DNA of 64,000 nucleotides from Nocardiopsis sp. YSL2 (GCF_030555055.1 NZ_JAMOAO010000001.1:3720001-3784000), one strand, 5' to 3'. Counted from the stretch's first letter, positions 1 through 8,342 are shown. The notes: a model not told the origin generated them from the letters alone. A program made the numbers and translations.

Positions 1-351
1 GATGACGACGAGGCGCAGGAGCTCCTGGAGTCCATGGGGCAGACCGAGTCGGGTCTGGCGCAGCTGGCGCGGGTGGGCTTCGACACCCTGGGCCTGCAGA
101 CCTACCTGACCGCCGGGCCCAAGGAGGCCCGCGCCTGGACGATCAAGAAGGGCGCGACCGCGCCCGAGGCGGCCGGGGTCATCCACACCGACTTCCAGCG
201 CGGCTTCATCAAGGCCGAGGTGGTCTCCTACGACGACCTCGTGGCCAACGGCGACATGCAGTCCGCCCGTGCCGCGGGCAAGGTCCGCATGGAGGGCAAG
301 GACTACGTCATGTCCGACGGCGACGTCGTGGAGTTCCGCTTCAACGTGTAG
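1..351 (+). CDS. ychF: Redox-regulated ATPase YchF (OLA1 family), C-terminal part
   Basis: The window opens inside this gene; 116 C-terminal residues are visible. They contain the end of the helical region followed by the TGS-like domain that closes YchF proteins, recognisable by TYLTAGPKEARAWTI, the VIHTDFQRGFIKAEV stretch and the terminal SDGDVVEFRFNV. YchF is an Obg-related P-loop protein that hydrolyses ATP rather than GTP and binds ribosomes. The GTP/ATP-binding domain lies upstream of the window, so nucleotide-binding residues cannot be checked. Reading frame and stop are intact. Confidence 0.93.
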   Translation, partial: DDDEAQELLESMGQTESGLAQLARVGFDTLGLQTYLTAGPKEARAWTIKKGATAPEAAGVIHTDFQRGFIKAEVVSYDDLVANGDMQSARAAGKVRMEGKDYVMSDGDVVEFRFNV

Positions 352-429
352 CCGCCCGCTCGGTCCTGCCGGCCGGTCCCGTCGCTGCGATGGCGCGCCG
401 GCCGCGCCCTCGGGTCCGGTGCCCGGATC

Positions 430-867
430 TCAGCCGAGCTCCTGGGCGAGTCCGATGAGAATGCCTTCGGGCCCGCGCACGTAGCAGAGCCGGTACGCCT
501 CCCCGAGCTGGACCACGTCGTCGCCGACGAGTTCCGAGCCGTGCCTGCCCAGCCGGTCGAGGGTCGCGTCGAGGTCGTCGACCGCGAACATGACGCGCAG
601 GTAGCCCAGCGCGTTCACCGGGGCGTTCCGGTGATCGGCGACGACGGACGGCTCGATGAAGCGTGAGAGCTCCAGTCGGCCGTGGCCGTCCGGTGTGCGC
701 ATCATCGCGATCTCGACGCGCTGGTCCCCCAGGCCGGTGACGCGTCCGGCCCACTCGCCCTCCACGACGGTCTGCCCTTCGAGTTCGAGCCCGAACTCGC
801 GGAAGAACTCGATCGCCCCGGTGAGGTCCTCGACGACGATGCCGACGTTGTCCATCTTCACGGTCAT
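430..867 (-). CDS. VOC-fold (glyoxalase/bleomycin resistance-like) protein
   Basis: A 145-residue protein with the two beta-alpha-beta-beta-beta repeats of the vicinal oxygen chelate superfamily: MDNVGIVVEDLTGAIEFF at the N-terminus and LRVMFAVDDLDATLDRL near residue 90. Candidate metal ligands are scattered (Glu near residue 66, Glu in SELV, Glu in RGPEGILIGL near the end), but I cannot assign a substrate. Members include glyoxalase I, extradiol dioxygenases and antibiotic-binding proteins, and single-domain forms of this length are mostly uncharacterised. It is transcribed leftward and separated from the next gene by a strong hairpin, so it is probably monocistronic. Confidence 0.8.
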   Translation of the reverse strand: MTVKMDNVGIVVEDLTGAIEFFREFGLELEGQTVVEGEWAGRVTGLGDQRVEIAMMRTPDGHGRLELSRFIEPSVVADHRNAPVNALGYLRVMFAVDDLDATLDRLGRHGSELVGDDVVQLGEAYRLCYVRGPEGILIGLAQELG

Positions 868-925
868 GGCGTGAGCCTACGCGGGTCGGCGCCCTTCACC
901 CCGAACAGGCGCGCGCGGTGGGCGC

Positions 926-963
926 GGCGCGCCCGGCCGGTGCGTCGTCCGGCCGGGCGCGCC
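926..963 (-). terminator. Hairpin terminator after the DsbA-like gene
   Basis: A perfect 15-bp inverted repeat (926-940 and 949-963, arm GGCGCGCCCGGCCGG) with an 8-nt loop starts 7 nt past the stop of the leftward oxidoreductase gene. It has no T-tract, as is usual in high-GC actinobacteria. It insulates that gene from the VOC gene. Confidence 0.75.
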
Positions 964-969
964 CCGCGG

Positions 970-1689
970 TCAGCCGTCGCCCGGCAGCGGGCACCCGTCG
1001 GGACCGCAGGCCTCGCCGTCCTGCGCCGCGCCGACCGTGGTCAGCGGAGCGTGGTTCGCCCACGCCTGCTCCAGGGCCTGGCCGAAGGCCTCCACCGGCT
1101 GGGCGCCGGAGACCCCGTAGGCGCGGTCCAGGACGAAGAAGGGCACGCCCGTGGCTCCGAGCCGGGCGCCCTCCCGCTCGTCGGCGCGCACGTCGGCGGC
1201 GTAGCGCTCGGGGTCCTCCAGCACCGCGCGGGCGGCGTCCGCGTCGAGTCCGGCCTCGGCGGCCAGGTCGACGAGTCGCTCGACGCCGTCGAAGGCGGAG
1301 CGCTCCTCGGCGAAGTTGGCCCGGTAGAGCAGGTCGATCAGCTCGTGCTGGCGGCCGTGCTCACGGGCGAAGTGCAGGAGGCGGTGCATGTCGAAGCTGT
1401 TGCCGACGTCGCGGCCGGCGGTCCGGTACTCCAGGCCCTCGGCGGCGGCGTTGGCGGCGATGCGCTCCTCGGCCCGCAGGGCCTGGGCCTCGGAGACGCC
1501 GTACTTCTTCGCGAGCAGCGGGAGCACGGGTTCCGTCACTCCTTGAGGGCGGGAGGGGTCCAGCTCGTAGGAGCGGTGCACGACCTCGACCCCGTCGCGG
1601 TGCTCGAATCCGGCGAGGGCCTTGTCGAAGCGGGCCTTCCCGACGTAGCACCAGGGGCAGTTGATGTCGGTCCAGATCTCGACGCGCAT
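970..1689 (-). CDS. DsbA-family oxidoreductase (FrnE-like)
   Basis: A 239-residue cytosolic thioredoxin-fold protein. The active-site CPWC motif is at residues 11-14 (IWTDINCPWCYVGK), and the helical insertion and the cis-Pro loop GATGVPFFVLD (about 180-190) are typical of the FrnE branch of DsbA. This branch handles disulfides or polyketide-type isomerisations; no signal peptide is present, so periplasmic-type folding is unlikely. A second Cys pair, CGPDGC, sits at the very C-terminus, as in several FrnE proteins with an extra redox pair. I chose the ATG at 1689 because an AAGGAAG ribosome-binding site precedes it; an in-frame start 16 codons upstream has none. No neighbour suggests a specific substrate. 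Confidence 0.87.
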   Translation of the reverse strand: MRVEIWTDINCPWCYVGKARFDKALAGFEHRDGVEVVHRSYELDPSRPQGVTEPVLPLLAKKYGVSEAQALRAEERIAANAAAEGLEYRTAGRDVGNSFDMHRLLHFAREHGRQHELIDLLYRANFAEERSAFDGVERLVDLAAEAGLDADAARAVLEDPERYAADVRADEREGARLGATGVPFFVLDRAYGVSGAQPVEAFGQALEQAWANHAPLTTVGAAQDGEACGPDGCPLPGDG

Positions 1690-1920
1690 GGGGCGGCTTC
1701 CTTGTTGCTGTGCTCGGGCGGGGCGTGCGGCTCCCACCGTGGAGGTTCTCTCCGCTCAGCTCCTCAACGCCGACCCGTTTTCGGGCATTCCGGTTCACGC
1801 GACACTTGTCGCTCGTCTGGGGAGTGACCCTCGTCTCGCCGCCCGGGGCCGCCGTGGCCGGAGTCGGGCGGCCGTTCGGGGGTGTTCGGCTGGCACCAAG
1901 GGGACATCTTGCTCTCCGCC

Positions 1921-1936
1921 AAGTGACTAATCACTT
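1921..1936. promoter_or_regulatory. Inverted repeat AAGTGA-CTAA-TCACTT, operator candidate
   Basis: Perfect 6-bp arms with a 4-nt spacer in the AT-richer stretch between divergent genes. Size and symmetry suit a dimeric repressor site, but the protein is unknown. Confidence 0.35.
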
Positions 1937-2108
1937 TCTGGTCCAGCCGAAATGGGGTTCTCTAGGGGAGTTGAGTGGTGAGTTCGTTGCCTTATTGCCG
2001 TATTGTTCACCTTTTGGGGTGTTTGGTTGGTGCGTGCAATGTGCCCTTGAAGGGGAAACGCGGAGACGCCATGTCCGCTCCCAACCCGCACAATGCCTCA
2101 CTATAGGG

Positions 2109-2118
2109 ATGGGGTAGA
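2109..2118 (+). promoter_or_regulatory. ATGGGGTAGA element upstream of tcpC-like gene
   Basis: This 10-mer lies 62 nt before the TcpC-like start codon. It recurs exactly before the VirB6-like gene (19061) and as ATGGGGTGAG before the VirB4-like gene (9637). Its role, possibly a minus-10-type element, is inferred only from recurrence. Confidence 0.35.
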
Positions 2119-2179
2119 CAAGGCATGGCGGATACGCCGCCCGGACCGGGCGGCACGGACCTGTGTGCAGGAGGCGGGG

Positions 2180-3127
2180 ATGGCGAAGGCGTCACGGCGC
2201 GGTACCGCCGCGCGTGACCTGGAGGACGACGCGGAGCTCGGTGCGCCGCGCGCCCGTCGGCCACGGGCCGGTGCGGGCGGACGCTGGTGGGTCGGCGTGG
2301 GCCGCGCCGTCCTGTGGGCGTTCATCATCGTCGTCCTCTTCAACGGCATCTGGTACCCCCTGCGCGGCGGGCTCGCCCTGCCGACCGCGGCGGAGGAACC
2401 GGAGGAGACCGAGACGGTCGCCTTCCCCGAGACCGCCGCGGCCGCCTTCGCGCTGCGCTTCGCCGAGGCCTACCTCGACACCGAGGACCCCGAGGCGCGT
2501 CTGGAGGCACTGGCCGCCTACGTTCCCGAGGGCGAGGCCGCCGCGCTCGACGCCGCCGCCGACAGCCTCACCGGGGAGAACCTCACCGTCGTGTCCATCG
2601 ACGCGGCCGACGACCACAACGCGGTCGTCGTCGTGCGCGGCGACGTCAACGACGGCCCGATGAGCCTCGAGGTGCCCGTCTACGCCGACGGCGAAGCGCT
2701 CGCGGTGTCGGGTCCGCCCGCGCTCCTCGCGGCGCCGCCCCGGGCCTCCCTGCCCCGGCCCGCGTCGGTCGAGGAGGACCCCCGGGCGGCCGAGGAGCTC
2801 CAGGGCGTGCTGACCGGCTTCTTCGACGCCTACGCGGAGGGGCCCGAGCACCTGGAGCAGTACGTGGAACAGGGGGCCGCGATCGCGCCGCTCCCGGACA
2901 ACAGCCTGCGCATCGTCGAACTGTCCGACATCGTCGTGCCATCCCAGTCCTCGACCGGGGATGATGACGTACGACAGGTGGCGCTGACGGCGCTGTGGTC
3001 GGTCCTGGGCTCCGACGGATCAGAGGTCGGACAGCTCAGGCAGAGCTACCTCGTCACGGTCGTCGACTCCGGTAGTGAGTGGCGCGTGCGTGACATCCAG
3101 GGTGCCCCCCACTCGTTCGGCGACTGA
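2180..3127 (+). CDS. TcpC/VirB8-like conjugal transfer protein
   Basis: A 315-residue bitopic membrane protein: basic, disordered N-terminus, one membrane helix at about 37-58, then two exported domains (about 75-180 and 200-312) whose alternating helix-strand patterns fit the paired NTF2-like folds of TcpC, the VirB8-like assembly protein of Gram-positive conjugation systems. The closing segment (LVTVVDSGSEWRVRDIQG) matches the last strands of that fold. The ATG at 2180 is chosen over upstream starts because CAGGAGG lies 5-11 nt before it. It heads a cluster with a two-helix membrane protein and a TcpE-ATPase fusion. Family assignment rests on topology and context as well as sequence, so it is confident for class and less so for exact function. 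Confidence 0.72.
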   Translation: MAKASRRGTAARDLEDDAELGAPRARRPRAGAGGRWWVGVGRAVLWAFIIVVLFNGIWYPLRGGLALPTAAEEPEETETVAFPETAAAAFALRFAEAYLDTEDPEARLEALAAYVPEGEAAALDAAADSLTGENLTVVSIDAADDHNAVVVVRGDVNDGPMSLEVPVYADGEALAVSGPPALLAAPPRASLPRPASVEEDPRAAEELQGVLTGFFDAYAEGPEHLEQYVEQGAAIAPLPDNSLRIVELSDIVVPSQSSTGDDDVRQVALTALWSVLGSDGSEVGQLRQSYLVTVVDSGSEWRVRDIQGAPHSFGD

Positions 3128-3160
3128 CGGGGCCAGTAGGCAAGGAGGACGAGAGAAACC

Positions 3161-3199
3161 ATGAGCACCACCGAGTCGACGGGGGAGGGCGGCACCTGA
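3161..3199 (+). CDS. Twelve-codon upstream ORF with strong RBS
   Basis: ATG at 3161 is preceded by AAGGAGG with good spacing and reads MSTTESTGEGGT before a TGA at 3197-3199; the next gene starts one base later (TGACATG). The encoded peptide is too short for a folded protein. The larger gene has only a weak purine stretch inside this mini-ORF as its own ribosome-binding site. The arrangement therefore suggests translational coupling, with ribosomes terminating at 3199 and restarting at 3201. Confidence 0.45.
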   Translation: MSTTESTGEGGT

Positions 3200-3200
3200 C

Positions 3201-3524
3201 ATGCTCCCCCTCCTGTCTTCAGCAACGGACTCCTTCGCCTTCTCGGGCGGCGGTGACCTCCTCACCCTCGCCGCGCAGGCGACGCCGTCCACGGATGCCC
3301 CCGACACCGGGGGCCTCGCCGACTTCCTGCGGGGCTTCTTCGGGCCCCTCTTCCTGGTCATCGTGTCCATCGTGGCGGTGTTCTTCCTGTTCACGAGGGA
3401 GATCACGCGCTTCGCGCAGTTCATCATCCTGGCGATCTTCATCGGGATCGTCTTCTACGTCCCCGGCATCATCGAGGTCATCGCGGTGGCGCTCGCCCGA
3501 GCGATGGGCGTATCGGCGGAATAG
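3201..3524 (+). CDS. Small two-helix membrane protein of the T4SS-like locus
   Basis: A 107-residue protein with a short polar N-terminus and two hydrophobic helices at about 47-66 and 72-96, joined by a charged hairpin (FTREITR). In conjugation loci a protein of this size and topology between TcpC and TcpE genes is usually either a VirB2-type pilin-like subunit or an accessory inner-membrane protein; sequence alone does not decide. No clear signal peptide cleavage site is seen. The gene sits 18 bp before the TcpE-ATPase fusion and is probably cotranscribed with it and with the TcpC-like gene. Confidence 0.65.
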   Translation: MLPLLSSATDSFAFSGGGDLLTLAAQATPSTDAPDTGGLADFLRGFFGPLFLVIVSIVAVFFLFTREITRFAQFIILAIFIGIVFYVPGIIEVIAVALARAMGVSAE

Positions 3525-3542
3525 GCGAGGGAGGCCGGGAAC

Positions 3543-6500
3543 GTGGATCTGCCCACGTACACCAACATCTGGCGTATCGAGAAGCGGCTGTACAAGCTCT
3601 ACGATTTCCGGCTGCCCATGCCGCTTCCCGTGGGCACGTTCGGGGTCGCCCTCGGCGTGTTCGCGCTGTGGGTGATCCTGCTCAGCATCCTCAACGCCCC
3701 GTTCGCGTTCGGCAACGGCTGGCACCTGGTGATGTGGGTGGTCCCGCCCGGTGTCATCACGGTGCTGGCCACCCGGCCGGTGATCGAGGGCAAGCGCCTG
3801 ACCGAACTGCTCATCTCCCAGGCCCGCTTCCTCACGGAGGCGCGGGTGTACACGCGGCTGGCCCCGGAGTACGAGCCGGCCGAGGTCCGGGTGTCGGTGC
3901 GCGTGTGGCACCGGGACCCGCAGGCCGGTCCGCTGCCCGTCATCGGCCGCCGCCGTGTGGAGCGCGCGGAGGCCGAACCGGAACCGGCCGCTGGGGCGGA
4001 CACCGTCGCCCGCCCTGAGGCCGCGCCGCCGCTTCTCGGACTCCCCGTCCCCGAGGCGGAGCCCTCGGCCGCCCCGGACGAGGGCCCCGAGAGGGTGGAG
4101 GCCGAGGAGCCCGTCCGGGGCCCCGCACGGCCCGAGCCGCTCGAAGGACCGGAGCCCGAGCCCGAGCCGCTGTCCGAGCGGGAGCGGGCGCCCGAGCGCG
4201 CGCGTGAGCCCGCACGTGAGCGCGTGCCCGTGGCGGCGGCCGCCCTGAGCGGACGCCGCGGCGACGACTCCGCCGCGGGCCTGGCCGACGAACCCGCCCA
4301 GACCCTTCCGGACGAGCCCCGCGACGACGGCGCCGGAGGCCGGCGACCCGGCGTGGGCCGCCGCGTCCTCAACTACTTCGGCTTCGGACTCGGCTCCGCG
4401 CCTCCCGAGACCCCGCGTGCGCCGGTCGAACCGGGCGGGGACGACGGCTTCGAGGACTTCGACGAGGAGCCCGTCCACACCACCGAGGACGACGAGCGGA
4501 GCGACAACCGGGACTGGTTCGCCCGGCTGCGCTCCTCCTCGGGCGAGACGCCCGTCGGACTGACCTCCAAGAGCGCCTTCTCGGTGGGTGACACCGGCGC
4601 CATGAGCCGTGAGGACCTCGCCGACGCGATCGCTGAGCCCGACCACGACCGCCGACGCGCCGAGGAGGTCATGGCCGCGCCCGAGAGCGACGGAGACGAG
4701 TCCCCCGCCGCACGCCGGCTGCGCGGCCGCGTCCAGGGGATCCAGGTCACCCGGGACCTGGAGGAGCGCCGCTCCGAGCAGGTCCGCGAGCCGGCCCCGC
4801 AGGCGCCCCGCCCCCAGGCACAGGGGCAGGCCCTTCCAGTACAGGAGGAGGAGGCCGACGCGCCGGAGCCGCCCCGTCGGCGGGCACGGCCGCACGCCGC
4901 GCCCTGGGAGCTGGAGCGCAGCGGCACGGAGCGGCCCGAGGCCAGTGGCCAGGCCGGCCTGTCCGACTACGCGGCCCGCTTCGCGGCCGCCACCGGCCGA
5001 CCCGCCGCGCCCGAACCCGCCGCCGCCCCCTGGCTGCCCCCGGCCGCCGCGACGCCCGCTCCGGAACCGAAGGCCGCCCCCGGATCCGAGGCCGCGCAGG
5101 ACGGTACCGGGGCTCCCGCCGACGATGCCGACGCCCCGTCCGCCGGGGCCGGGACGAGCGAACCCGACACGCCCGCGCGGGGCGGTGCCGGAGCCCCCAC
5201 GGAGGACACGGCCGCCCCGGCCGGGCAGAGCGGGCCCGACACGGCCGTCCGCAGCCGTGAGGAGGCCGTGGAGGGCCGATCGGAGGCCCCCGCGGACGCG
5301 GCCGCGGCCCCAGCGGACGCGGACGGCACGAGCGATCACGGCGAGGACGCCCGGAGCCACGAGGAGCCGGGGAGCGGGGCACCCGCGGACACGGCCGCGC
5401 CGACGCCCTCGGCCAAGCCCGCGCTGGAGATCGATCACGGGACCGGCGAGCAGGCCGCCCTGCCGCCGCAGCCGAATGAGGGCGCGGAGGCGCGCGGCCC
5501 CGCGTGGGCCGAGCACATGTCGGTGCTCGACCAGCACCTGAGCACCGCCGACACCCCGGCGCCGCCGCGGCCCAAGTTCGCGGACGTCGTTCCCGCCCAG
5601 GAGCGCGGAGCCGACGCCACCGACCCGGGCGAGTGGTTCGACGACGGCAAGAAGCGCCACCCGGACCAGCCGAAGGTGGGCGACCGCGACAACCCGGTGA
5701 TCCCGGCCAGCGAACTCCGCGAGGCCGCCGAGGCAGAGGCGGAGCGGGAGTCGGCGCCGGAGGAACCCGCCGCCGGGGCCGCTGAGGAGGCCAAACCGCC
5801 GACGCAGCTCGACCACGGCACGGGCGAGCTCGTCAGCTTCGTGGAGGTCCGCGACGAGCCGTCGCGCGCAACCCCGCGCCGGAGGGCCGCGACGGACCCG
5901 GGTGCGCCCGGTGCCGAGCGGGCCCCGGACGGCCCGGCCGCCGAGGCCGCAGAGCCCCGTGTCGCCCCGAGCCGGCCGGACGACGCGGGGGCGTCCTCCA
6001 CCGAGCGGGGCGCGGACAGGGACGCCGCGGAGGAGGCCTCGCGCGTCGCCGCGCGCCGGACGGCCGAGGACCTGGCGGCGGCCGAGGCCGCCGCGCTGGC
6101 CCGCCGCCGTGCGGCCGCCGCCGACGGCCCCGTGGCCCGGGACCCCCGGGCCAACGCCAGCATGGCCTCGACCCTGCGGAGTGAGCGGAGCACCGCGCCG
6201 TCCCCGGGCACCGGGAGCGCGGCCCCCGGGACCGACGCTCCGGTCGAGGACGTCCCGCAGAGGTCCGGTGAGCACGACCCGCACGACCCGCACGACGGGG
6301 TCTTCCACCGTGTCGCCCAGAACGCCCGTCGGCTCGGCCAGCTCTTCGGCCAGCCCGTACCGGGGGAGGAGCCCGCGCCCCGTACCCAGGACGCGCCCAG
6401 GCCCGAACTGGAGCTCGACCACGGCACCGGCGAGCAGGACCGGCTCGGCGACACCCCCAACGGGGTGCCCACCCACCGGCCCGAGCCGCGGCCGGCCGAG

Positions 6501-7370
6501 CACGAGGAACCCGCCTCGGACTCCGGCGGCACGCGGGGCTGGCGACGGCTGGCCAAGGTCGTCACCGGCGGTGCCGCGCCCGTCCGCTCGGACCTGCCCG
6601 CCAGTGACATCGAGCGCCTGCGCACCCCGCTGGACTCCCCGCGCGGCCTCGTCGTCCTCGGCTGCACCGGCGGCGCCGGGCAGACCGTGACCACGCTCAT
6701 GATCGGCCACACCCTGGCCGCCCACCGCGACGACCGCGTCGTGGCCGTCGACGTCAATCCGGGACCCAACGGGCTCTCCCGGCGGGTCGGCGCGCAGAGC
6801 CCGGAGACCCTCACCGCCCTGCTCGCCAACGCGGACTCGGTGGAGGACTACGCGCACATGCGCTCCTACGCCAGCCGCGCCGGGACCGGGCTCGAGGTCG
6901 TCCAGACCCTCGACGACCCCTACGTCCAGACCCTCGACGAGCGCGACTACACCCAGCTCACCCGGCTCCTGGGCGGGTTCTACTCGGTGACCCTGCTCGA
7001 CCCGGCGGCCACGGGCGTGGCCCGCTCCCTGCCGGGTGCGGACGGCCTGGTGCTGGTCGCCCCGGCCAGCGCCGACGCCGAGAGGGCGGTGTCCATGACC
7101 TTCGACTGGCTTGACGGCAACGGCTACGGAGCCCTGCGGGCCAATGCCGTGCTCGTCGTCAACGGTGTGAGCAAGCGCAGTCTGGGCGACGTGGACGCCG
7201 CCGAGCGGGTCGCCCGCGGCCGGTGCCGCGCCATCGTGCGGATCCCGTGGGACGACCACCTCGGGTCGTCCTACACCAGGATCGACGTCGGCGCCCTGCG
7301 CCCGGCGACCAAGCGCGCCCACGGCGCCCTGGGCGGGGTCCTGGTCAACGTGCTCACGGGCGCCCGGTAG
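3543..7370 (+). CDS. TcpE-domain protein fused to degenerate MinD/ParA-like ATPase
   Basis: A 1275-residue protein starting at GTG 3543 behind GGGAGG. Residues 1-125 match TcpE proteins: an IEKRLYKLYDFRLPMPLPV lead-in, two membrane helices (about 31-51 and 58-78) and a cytosolic tail. Residues 140-1020 are a very long Pro/Ala/Glu/Asp-rich linker, probably disordered, carrying three copies of DHGTGE (from residues 631, 757 and 959). Residues about 1025-1275 form a deviant P-loop domain of the MinD/ParA class. Its Walker A is GCTGGAGQT (1040-1048), with Gln1047 where the phosphate-binding Lys should be. Hydrolysis is therefore doubtful; it may bind nucleotide weakly or be a structural domain. 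The fusion anchors an ATPase-like head to the membrane part of a secretion complex. Confidence 0.75.
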   Translation: MDLPTYTNIWRIEKRLYKLYDFRLPMPLPVGTFGVALGVFALWVILLSILNAPFAFGNGWHLVMWVVPPGVITVLATRPVIEGKRLTELLISQARFLTEARVYTRLAPEYEPAEVRVSVRVWHRDPQAGPLPVIGRRRVERAEAEPEPAAGADTVARPEAAPPLLGLPVPEAEPSAAPDEGPERVEAEEPVRGPARPEPLEGPEPEPEPLSERERAPERAREPARERVPVAAAALSGRRGDDSAAGLADEPAQTLPDEPRDDGAGGRRPGVGRRVLNYFGFGLGSAPPETPRAPVEPGGDDGFEDFDEEPVHTTEDDERSDNRDWFARLRSSSGETPVGLTSKSAFSVGDTGAMSREDLADAIAEPDHDRRRAEEVMAAPESDGDESPAARRLRGRVQGIQVTRDLEERRSEQVREPAPQAPRPQAQGQALPVQEEEADAPEPPRRRARPHAAPWELERSGTERPEASGQAGLSDYAARFAAATGRPAAPEPAAAPWLPPAAATPAPEPKAAPGSEAAQDGTGAPADDADAPSAGAGTSEPDTPARGGAGAPTEDTAAPAGQSGPDTAVRSREEAVEGRSEAPADAAAAPADADGTSDHGEDARSHEEPGSGAPADTAAPTPSAKPALEIDHGTGEQAALPPQPNEGAEARGPAWAEHMSVLDQHLSTADTPAPPRPKFADVVPAQERGADATDPGEWFDDGKKRHPDQPKVGDRDNPVIPASELREAAEAEAERESAPEEPAAGAAEEAKPPTQLDHGTGELVSFVEVRDEPSRATPRRRAATDPGAPGAERAPDGPAAEAAEPRVAPSRPDDAGASSTERGADRDAAEEASRVAARRTAEDLAAAEAAALARRRAAAADGPVARDPRANASMASTLRSERSTAPSPGTGSAAPGTDAPVEDVPQRSGEHDPHDPHDGVFHRVAQNARRLGQLFGQPVPGEEPAPRTQDAPRPELELDHGTGEQDRLGDTPNGVPTHRPEPRPAEHEEPASDSGGTRGWRRLAKVVTGGAAPVRSDLPASDIERLRTPLDSPRGLVVLGCTGGAGQTVTTLMIGHTLAAHRDDRVVAVDVNPGPNGLSRRVGAQSPETLTALLANADSVEDYAHMRSYASRAGTGLEVVQTLDDPYVQTLDERDYTQLTRLLGGFYSVTLLDPAATGVARSLPGADGLVLVAPASADAERAVSMTFDWLDGNGYGALRANAVLVVNGVSKRSLGDVDAAERVARGRCRAIVRIPWDDHLGSSYTRIDVGALRPATKRAHGALGGVLVNVLTGAR

Positions 7371-7394
7371 CCGCTGCGGGCCCCGGACACGGCT

Positions 7395-7424
7395 CGGGCG
7401 GGTGGGGTCGTTCCCACCCGCCCG
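7395..7424. terminator. Bidirectional hairpin between TcpE fusion and ectD
   Basis: Perfect 12-bp arms (CGGGCGGGTGGG at 7395-7406 and its complement at 7413-7424) with a 6-nt loop between two convergent genes. It can end transcription from both sides. Confidence 0.75.
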
Positions 7425-7436
7425 GTGTGCGGCGGA

Positions 7437-8342
7437 TCAGCGGCCGACCGGTGTGAAGTCGCGCGCCGCGAGGAACTCGGGGCGCGGTCGGCCGGCGCTG
7501 AACGGTTTCGTGCAGGTGTTCTCGACGCTGTTGAACACGATGAACACGTTCGAGCGCGGGTAGGGCGTGATGTTGCCGCCCGATCCGTGCATGCAGTTGG
7601 AGTCGAACACGGTGACGTCGCCGGCCGCGCCGGTGAGCACGTCGATCCCGTGCCGGTTGGCCAGGAAGGACAGCGAGTCCTGGTCCGGGGTGCCCACGTG
7701 CTGGCTCACCAGGGAGTCCCGGTAGTGGTCGTCGGGAGTCTCCCCGACGCACGAGACGAAGGTCCGGTGCGAACCCGGCATGATCATCAGCGCGCCGTTG
7801 TGGGTGAAGTTGTCGGTGAGCGCGATGGAGAAGCTGACCGTCCGCATCCGGGGCAGGCCGTCCTCGGCGTGCCAGGTCTCGAAGTCCGAGTGCCAGTAGA
7901 ACGAGCCCCCGCCGAAGCCGGGCTTGTAGTTGATGCGGCTCTGGTGGACGTACACGTCCGAGCCGAGGAGCTGGCGGGCGCGGTCGACCAGGCGGGGATC
8001 GTTGACGAGGTCGGCGAAGACCGGGCTGATCTTGTGCACCTCGAACACGGAGCGGACCTCGTCCGAGGAGGGCTCGACGATGACACGCTCGTCGGCCCGC
8101 AGATCCGTGTCAGCGCTCAGGCGCTTGAGCTCCGCGCGGTAGGCCTCCACCTCCTCGCCGCTGACAAGGGAACGCACCTGGGTGTACCCGCGGGTCCCGT
8201 AGTCCTTGACGTCGTCGGCGCTGAAGGGGCCGCTCGCGGCGTCCCCCCACACGACGGGGTCCTGACGGTAGAGCAGGGCCGGCTCGGCGGCCTTACGGGT
8301 CGGGTAGTCGTCCGCGGTCGGAAGATCCATCTGCAGAGTCAT
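7437..8342 (-). CDS. ectD: Ectoine hydroxylase EctD
   Basis: A 301-residue non-heme Fe(II)/2-oxoglutarate dioxygenase that converts ectoine to 5-hydroxyectoine, a compatible solute. The EctD signature around residues 133-160 is present (HQSRINYKPGF, then FYWHSDFETWH). It supplies iron ligands H151 and D153; the third, H252, follows in FDSNCMHGSGGN. Length is normal for the family. The start at 8342 has GAGGGGA 8 nt upstream; an in-frame ATG four codons later is possible. No ectABC genes flank it, so ectoine synthesis must be encoded elsewhere. It is transcribed against the surrounding secretion genes and has its own terminator, indicating an independent unit inserted there. Confidence 0.93.
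   Translation of the reverse strand: MTLQMDLPTADDYPTRKAAEPALLYRQDPVVWGDAASGPFSADDVKDYGTRGYTQVRSLVSGEEVEAYRAELKRLSADTDLRADERVIVEPSSDEVRSVFEVHKISPVFADLVNDPRLVDRARQLLGSDVYVHQSRINYKPGFGGGSFYWHSDFETWHAEDGLPRMRTVSFSIALTDNFTHNGALMIMPGSHRTFVSCVGETPDDHYRDSLVSQHVGTPDQDSLSFLANRHGIDVLTGAAGDVTVFDSNCMHGSGGNITPYPRSNVFIVFNSVENTCTKPFSAGRPRPEFLAARDFTPVGR

Larger units (their letters stand above)
1690..2179. other. Divergent intergenic region ahead of the T4SS-like locus
   Basis: No convincing gene. From about 1920 to 2060 the DNA is clearly less GC-rich than its surroundings, as expected for promoters of the divergent oxidoreductase and TcpC-like genes. It holds the 16-bp inverted repeat at 1921-1936 and the ATGGGGTAGA element at 2109-2118. 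Confidence 0.5.

Noticed and set aside
3219..7322. Very long open frame on the minus strand opposite the TcpE-ATPase fusion
   Set aside because: It mirrors the GC-rich codons of the plus-strand gene, has extreme Gly/Arg/Leu composition, no domain and no ribosome-binding site.
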